In this document: positions 7,713 to 10,208 of the stretch, piece after piece | Layout of the letters: every line of letters starts with the position of its first letter | Numbering within the stretch: the first letter of the stretch is position 1 | Notes under the pieces: generated by a model | Database searches by the model: none | Seen by the model: the letters and a program-made list of their open reading frames with translations, nothing else | What the model was told of the DNA's origin: nothing | Program-made: the position numbers and the translations under genes | Source: Bryobacterales bacterium | GTDB lineage: Bacteria; Acidobacteriota; Terriglobia; Bryobacterales; Bryobacteraceae | Direction of reading: 5' to 3' | DNA: 10,208 bases | NCBI GenBank assembly: GCA_025456495.1 | Contig: JALOKO010000089.1 | Location: forward strand, 1-10,208

Positions 7713-7750
7713 GGCGTGGCCGGGAACGCACTCCACAGCGCGTGCAACCG

Positions 7751-8584
7751 CTACAGTTTCGCGTCTTCCAACACCTGGTAGAGTTCCCGCTTGGACAGGC
7801 CCCGCTCGCGGGCCACCTGCTTGATGGCATCCATGCGGCTGAGGCCGGTGGAGATGGCCTGGACAACCGCTTCGGCGGCGGGGATGCTGCCGGCGCTCTC
7901 CGTTGGCGCTTCGGGACGCGACAGCACCAGAGTGAACTCGCCGCGAATGGATTCGCGCGCTGTGAGCTGCCGGGCGACATCTCCCGCGCTGCCGCGCAGC
8001 CACTCCTCGTGCAGCTTGGTTAGCTCGCGGGCCGCGCACACCAGCCGCGCGGGCATGGCAGCTTGGATCGCCTCCAGCGTTTCGACAACCCGGTGCGGGG
8101 CCTCGTAGAAAACCAACGCCGCGTCCAGGCACTGCAACTCCGTCAGTATCCGTTCCCGTTGGGCGCGTTTGGCGGGCAGGAAGCCGCCAAAGTAAAAGCT
8201 GCTGCAACCGATACCGCTTCCGGCAATCGCGGTCAGGACGGCCGACGCGCCCGGCGCCACTTGCAAGGAAACACCGGCGTCGATCGCCGCGCGCACCAGC
8301 CGGTAGCCCGGGTCAGATAGCAGTGGCGTGCCGGCATCGGTCACCAGCGCGACGCGCGCGCCCGCCACAATCGCCGCTACCAGTTCCTGTGCCCGCTCCG
8401 CTTCGTTGTGTTCGTGATAGCTCACCATCCGCGTGGTGATCCCCAGGTGTTCCAACAGCTTGCGGGTATGGCGCGTATCTTCGCAGGCGATGATGGAGGA
8501 CTCACGCAGCAGCCGTATCGCGCGCAGCGTGATGTCCTCCAGATTGCCAATGGGTGTGGACACGATGGCCAGTTGTCCGCTCAA
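7751..8584 (-). CDS. rsmI: 16S rRNA (cytidine(1402)-2'-O)-methyltransferase RsmI
   Basis: RsmI uses S-adenosylmethionine to 2'-O-methylate C1402 in the decoding centre of 16S rRNA. The 277-residue product has the SPOUT-unrelated tetrapyrrole-methylase fold with the family landmarks in order: STPIGNLEDIT (9-19), ACEDTRHT (33-40), YHEHNE (56-61), VTDAGTPLLSDPG (81-93), PGASA (111-115), FGGFLP (132-137) and FYEAPHR (159-165). The C-terminal part (residues 249-270) contains the usual short helical tail with ARERGLSKRELYQ. The TTG at 8584 was chosen because GGAGG lies 5 nt before it and the family N-terminus begins only a few residues later; the frame contains no nearby ATG or GTG. It starts 41 bp after the stop of the Clp-like ATPase gene, which suggests a shared transcript. 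Confidence 0.96.
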   Translation of the reverse strand: MSGQLAIVSTPIGNLEDITLRAIRLLRESSIIACEDTRHTRKLLEHLGITTRMVSYHEHNEAERAQELVAAIVAGARVALVTDAGTPLLSDPGYRLVRAAIDAGVSLQVAPGASAVLTAIAGSGIGCSSFYFGGFLPAKRAQRERILTELQCLDAALVFYEAPHRVVETLEAIQAAMPARLVCAARELTKLHEEWLRGSAGDVARQLTARESIRGEFTLVLSRPEAPTESAGSIPAAEAVVQAISTGLSRMDAIKQVARERGLSKRELYQVLEDAKL

Positions 8585-8589
8585 GCCGC

Positions 8590-8594
8590 CCTCC
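8590..8594 (-). promoter_or_regulatory. Ribosome binding site fixing the TTG start of rsmI
   Basis: A full GGAGG on the minus strand lies 5 nt before the TTG at 8584, inside the 41-bp gap after the ATPase gene. It is the main reason for choosing the rare start codon, which also matches the expected N-terminus of RsmI. Confidence 0.7.
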
Positions 8595-8625
8595 TGTTCA
8601 CACCTCTTAGAGTAGCGGTTTGGTG

Positions 8626-9684
8626 TCAGCGCAGGAGCGAGAACACCGTCCTGCCCTCTTCGGCGACATAGTCCACCTGCACCTGCCTGCCCGCGGGCGT
8701 GTGGCGCTGGATCACCAGTGTCGCCAGCGGCTGCAGCACATGACGTTGAATCACCCGCTTCAGCTCGCGCGCCCCGGAGTCCGGGCTGCAGCCGCAATCC
8801 AGCAGGAAGTTGCGGCAGCGATCCGTGTAGACAAGGGAAAAGGTCTCCATGCCCATTCGCAGGTCGATGTGCTCCTGCATCTTGTCCAGCAGTTGGTCCA
8901 GGATGGCATCCAGCGTCTCCCGGTCCAGCGCCCGGTAGGTTAGGAAGGAATCCACTCGATTCATGAACTCCGGACTGAACTGTTTACGCACGGCGAACAT
9001 GGCGGCCTCATGCGTCTTGGCATGGTGCGCCTGCTCCTCCGCCGCATCGCCCTTCCTCCGCTGGCTGCCCTGCAGAAAACCCATGTGCTGCCGGGAGATC
9101 TGCGCCATTTCTTTCGCCCCCAGGTTGGACGACAGGAACACGATCGAGTTTTCAAAGCTCACCGGATTGTTGTCGCCCGTACGCAGGAAGCCCTTGTCGA
9201 GAATCCCCAGCAGGATCCGCGCCATGGAAGGCGCTGCCTTCTCAATCTCGTCAAACAGCACGACAGACAAGCGGGAGTACTCGCTGGTGACGCCATCCAG
9301 TCGCTGTTGGGAGAGTACGGCCTGGGTTTCGCGATGACCCAGGTAGCCCGGAGGCGCCCCCACCAGCTTGGCCACTTCGTGATCCATCTGATACTCACCG
9401 CAATCCACCCGCAGCAGGTGCCGGTCACTGCCATGCAGGGCTTCTGCCACCACCTCCGCGGTTCGCGTCTTGCCCGTGCCGGTAGGCCCCAGCAGCATGA
9501 AAATGCCCGCGGGGCGTCCCACGGGGTTTAGTTTGGCCTGGAACATGTCCAGGTACGGAGCCACGGCCTCCAGCACGTGGTCCTGTCCCAACAGCCGACC
9601 GCGCAAATATTCGGCAATGCTGGCAGCCGGATGGTGGGTGGAGACCCGCCTTGTCTTGACAGGCAATGTTTGTAATTTCGCCAT
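8626..9684 (-). CDS. Stand-alone ClpB/ClpA D2-type AAA+ ATPase
   Basis: The 352-residue product is a single AAA+ module resembling the second ATPase ring of ClpA/ClpB. Visible in order are an LLGQDHVLEAV box (31-41), Walker A GPTGTGKT (66-73), the substrate-pulling pore loop GAPPGYLGHRE (109-119), Walker B VVLFDEIEKA (141-150), sensor 1 SSN (185-187), an arginine finger in FMNRVDSF (R243, 240-247), and sensor 2 GAREL (R306). All residues needed for ATP hydrolysis are present. It lacks the N domain, the first ATPase domain and the coiled-coil middle domain of ClpB, and there is no ClpP-binding loop that can be recognised. Residues about 200-228 are a charged, His/Ala-rich insert before the arginine finger. 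An unfoldase or remodelling role is inferred; substrate and partner are unknown. The ATG at 9684 was preferred to the upstream start at 9720 because GAGGGA precedes it. rsmI follows 41 bp later. Confidence 0.88.
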   Translation of the reverse strand: MAKLQTLPVKTRRVSTHHPAASIAEYLRGRLLGQDHVLEAVAPYLDMFQAKLNPVGRPAGIFMLLGPTGTGKTRTAEVVAEALHGSDRHLLRVDCGEYQMDHEVAKLVGAPPGYLGHRETQAVLSQQRLDGVTSEYSRLSVVLFDEIEKAAPSMARILLGILDKGFLRTGDNNPVSFENSIVFLSSNLGAKEMAQISRQHMGFLQGSQRRKGDAAEEQAHHAKTHEAAMFAVRKQFSPEFMNRVDSFLTYRALDRETLDAILDQLLDKMQEHIDLRMGMETFSLVYTDRCRNFLLDCGCSPDSGARELKRVIQRHVLQPLATLVIQRHTPAGRQVQVDYVAEEGRTVFSLLR

Positions 9685-9685
9685 C

Positions 9686-9718
9686 GCGTCCCTCGCTTCA
9701 CAGGGATTGTAGGGACGC
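9686..9718 (-). promoter_or_regulatory. Inverted repeat covering the ribosome binding site of the Clp-like ATPase gene
   Basis: On the minus strand GCGTCCCT (9718-9711) is a perfect 8-bp complement of AGGGACGC (9693-9686), with a 17-nt loop. The second arm contains most of the ribosome binding site (GAGGGA) and ends one base before the ATG. The loop holds another TCCCT that could pair with the same AGGGA, giving an alternative 5-bp stem. Either fold would hide the ribosome binding site in the mRNA, so translational control is possible; a protein operator is the other reading. Confidence 0.5.
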
Positions 9719-9791
9719 AATTCCGCATTTCGGACAGAAAAAGCAGAAACCAGAGGCTCTCGCCAGGCGCCGATACTGAAAAAGTGGCGCG

Positions 9792-10208
9792 CTAACTACC
9801 CTGAAATGAGGCAATTCGCTCGCGAATGCGCACCGCCGCGCGCCCATCCCCGTAAATCGTGTGACGGCCCTCAGGGAATGCCGTAGTTCCGCGGGAAAAC
9901 AGGGCGTTCCGGCAGGCTTGCAGGATCACCTGCGGCTGGAAGCCCACCAGTTGGGCTGCGCCTGCCTGCACGCCCTCCCGCCGCTCGGTATGGGTGCGTA
10001 CCACCACCAGGGGCACACCCAGATACGGTGCTTCCTCCTGGATGCCCCCGGAATCGGTAAGCACCAGATGGGCGCTTGCCAACAGCGCGATGAAGGATAC
10101 GTAGTCCAACGGCGCAATGAGATGCAGGTGGGGATGCGGTTGCAACAGGGCAGCCACGCGCGCGCCGGCTTCCGGGTTGGGATGCAAAGGCACGATAAGC
10201 TCCACCTC
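9792..10208 (-). CDS. wecB: UDP-N-acetylglucosamine 2-epimerase, C-terminal part (cut by window edge)
   Basis: This is the last 138 codons and stop of a gene that continues beyond the right edge. The enzyme interconverts UDP-GlcNAc and UDP-ManNAc in the cytoplasm, supplying ManNAc for cell-surface polysaccharides. The fragment carries the C-terminal landmarks of the non-hydrolysing family: PLHPNP (7-12 of the fragment), SAHLVLTDSGGIQEEAPYLG (45-64), and RTHTERREGVQAGAAQLVG (71-89), which bind the UDP-sugar. The sequence ends with a short charged helix, as usual. The TAG stop at 9792 is intact, so the cut is only the window edge. The Clp-like ATPase gene follows after 107 bp; no clear terminator or promoter can be read in this gap. 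WecB, or a close relative of the same family, is the best name. Confidence 0.92.
   Translation of the reverse strand, partial: EVELIVPLHPNPEAGARVAALLQPHPHLHLIAPLDYVSFIALLASAHLVLTDSGGIQEEAPYLGVPLVVVRTHTERREGVQAGAAQLVGFQPQVILQACRNALFSRGTTAFPEGRHTIYGDGRAAVRIRERIASFQGS

Noticed and set aside
7033..7824. Plus-strand 263-codon open frame
   Set aside because: It lies opposite icd and the end of rsmI and crosses the intergenic repeat; no domain or plausible ribosome binding site was seen.
7645..7980. N-terminal extension of icd to 595 residues
   Set aside because: The extension runs through the intergenic repeat and then reads rsmI in the wrong frame; the family N-terminus begins at the ATG at 7644.

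Overview
The window is GC-rich and densely coding, with every supportable gene on the minus strand, so transcription runs from right to left. The mix of genes suggests an Acidobacteriota genome, perhaps of the Bryobacterales/Solibacter type: a Tat-exported sulfatase, a secreted YVTN-propeller phosphoesterase, a long-form NADP isocitrate dehydrogenase and a stand-alone Clp-type D2 ATPase. This placement is inferred from gene content and protein style only. No rRNA, tRNA, CRISPR array, transposase or phage gene is visible.

In transcription order the layout is as follows. At the right edge is the 3' part of a UDP-GlcNAc 2-epimerase gene (wecB type, 10208 to 9792). Next comes a single-module ClpB-D2-like AAA+ ATPase (9684 to 8626), whose ribosome binding site lies inside an inverted repeat. 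It is followed after 41 bp by rsmI (8584 to 7751, TTG start). A 106-bp gap with an exact tandem repeat leads to the isocitrate dehydrogenase gene (7644 to 6193). A strong intrinsic terminator separates this gene from purE (6113 to 5598). purE and purK (5601 to 4429) overlap by four bases (GTGA) and together form the two-enzyme AIR to CAIR step of purine synthesis. After 132 bp comes an exported YVTN-propeller/alkaline-phosphatase-family protein (4296 to 1768). The last gene is a Tat-exported sulfatase (1554 to 43), which ends near the left edge.

Functionally the right and middle parts are housekeeping: cell-surface sugar precursor, rRNA methylation, TCA cycle and purine synthesis. The left 4.3 kb holds two exported hydrolases of the alkaline phosphatase superfamily, one with a Sec-type and one with a Tat-type signal, probably for use of extracellular phosphate and sulfate esters. 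No clearly new multi-gene system is visible. The points most worth a second look are in regulatory DNA: the RBS-sequestering inverted repeat before the ATPase gene, the terminator placed directly against the purE ribosome binding site, and the 18-nt tandem repeat before the isocitrate dehydrogenase gene. The stand-alone D2 ATPase of unknown substrate is also of interest.
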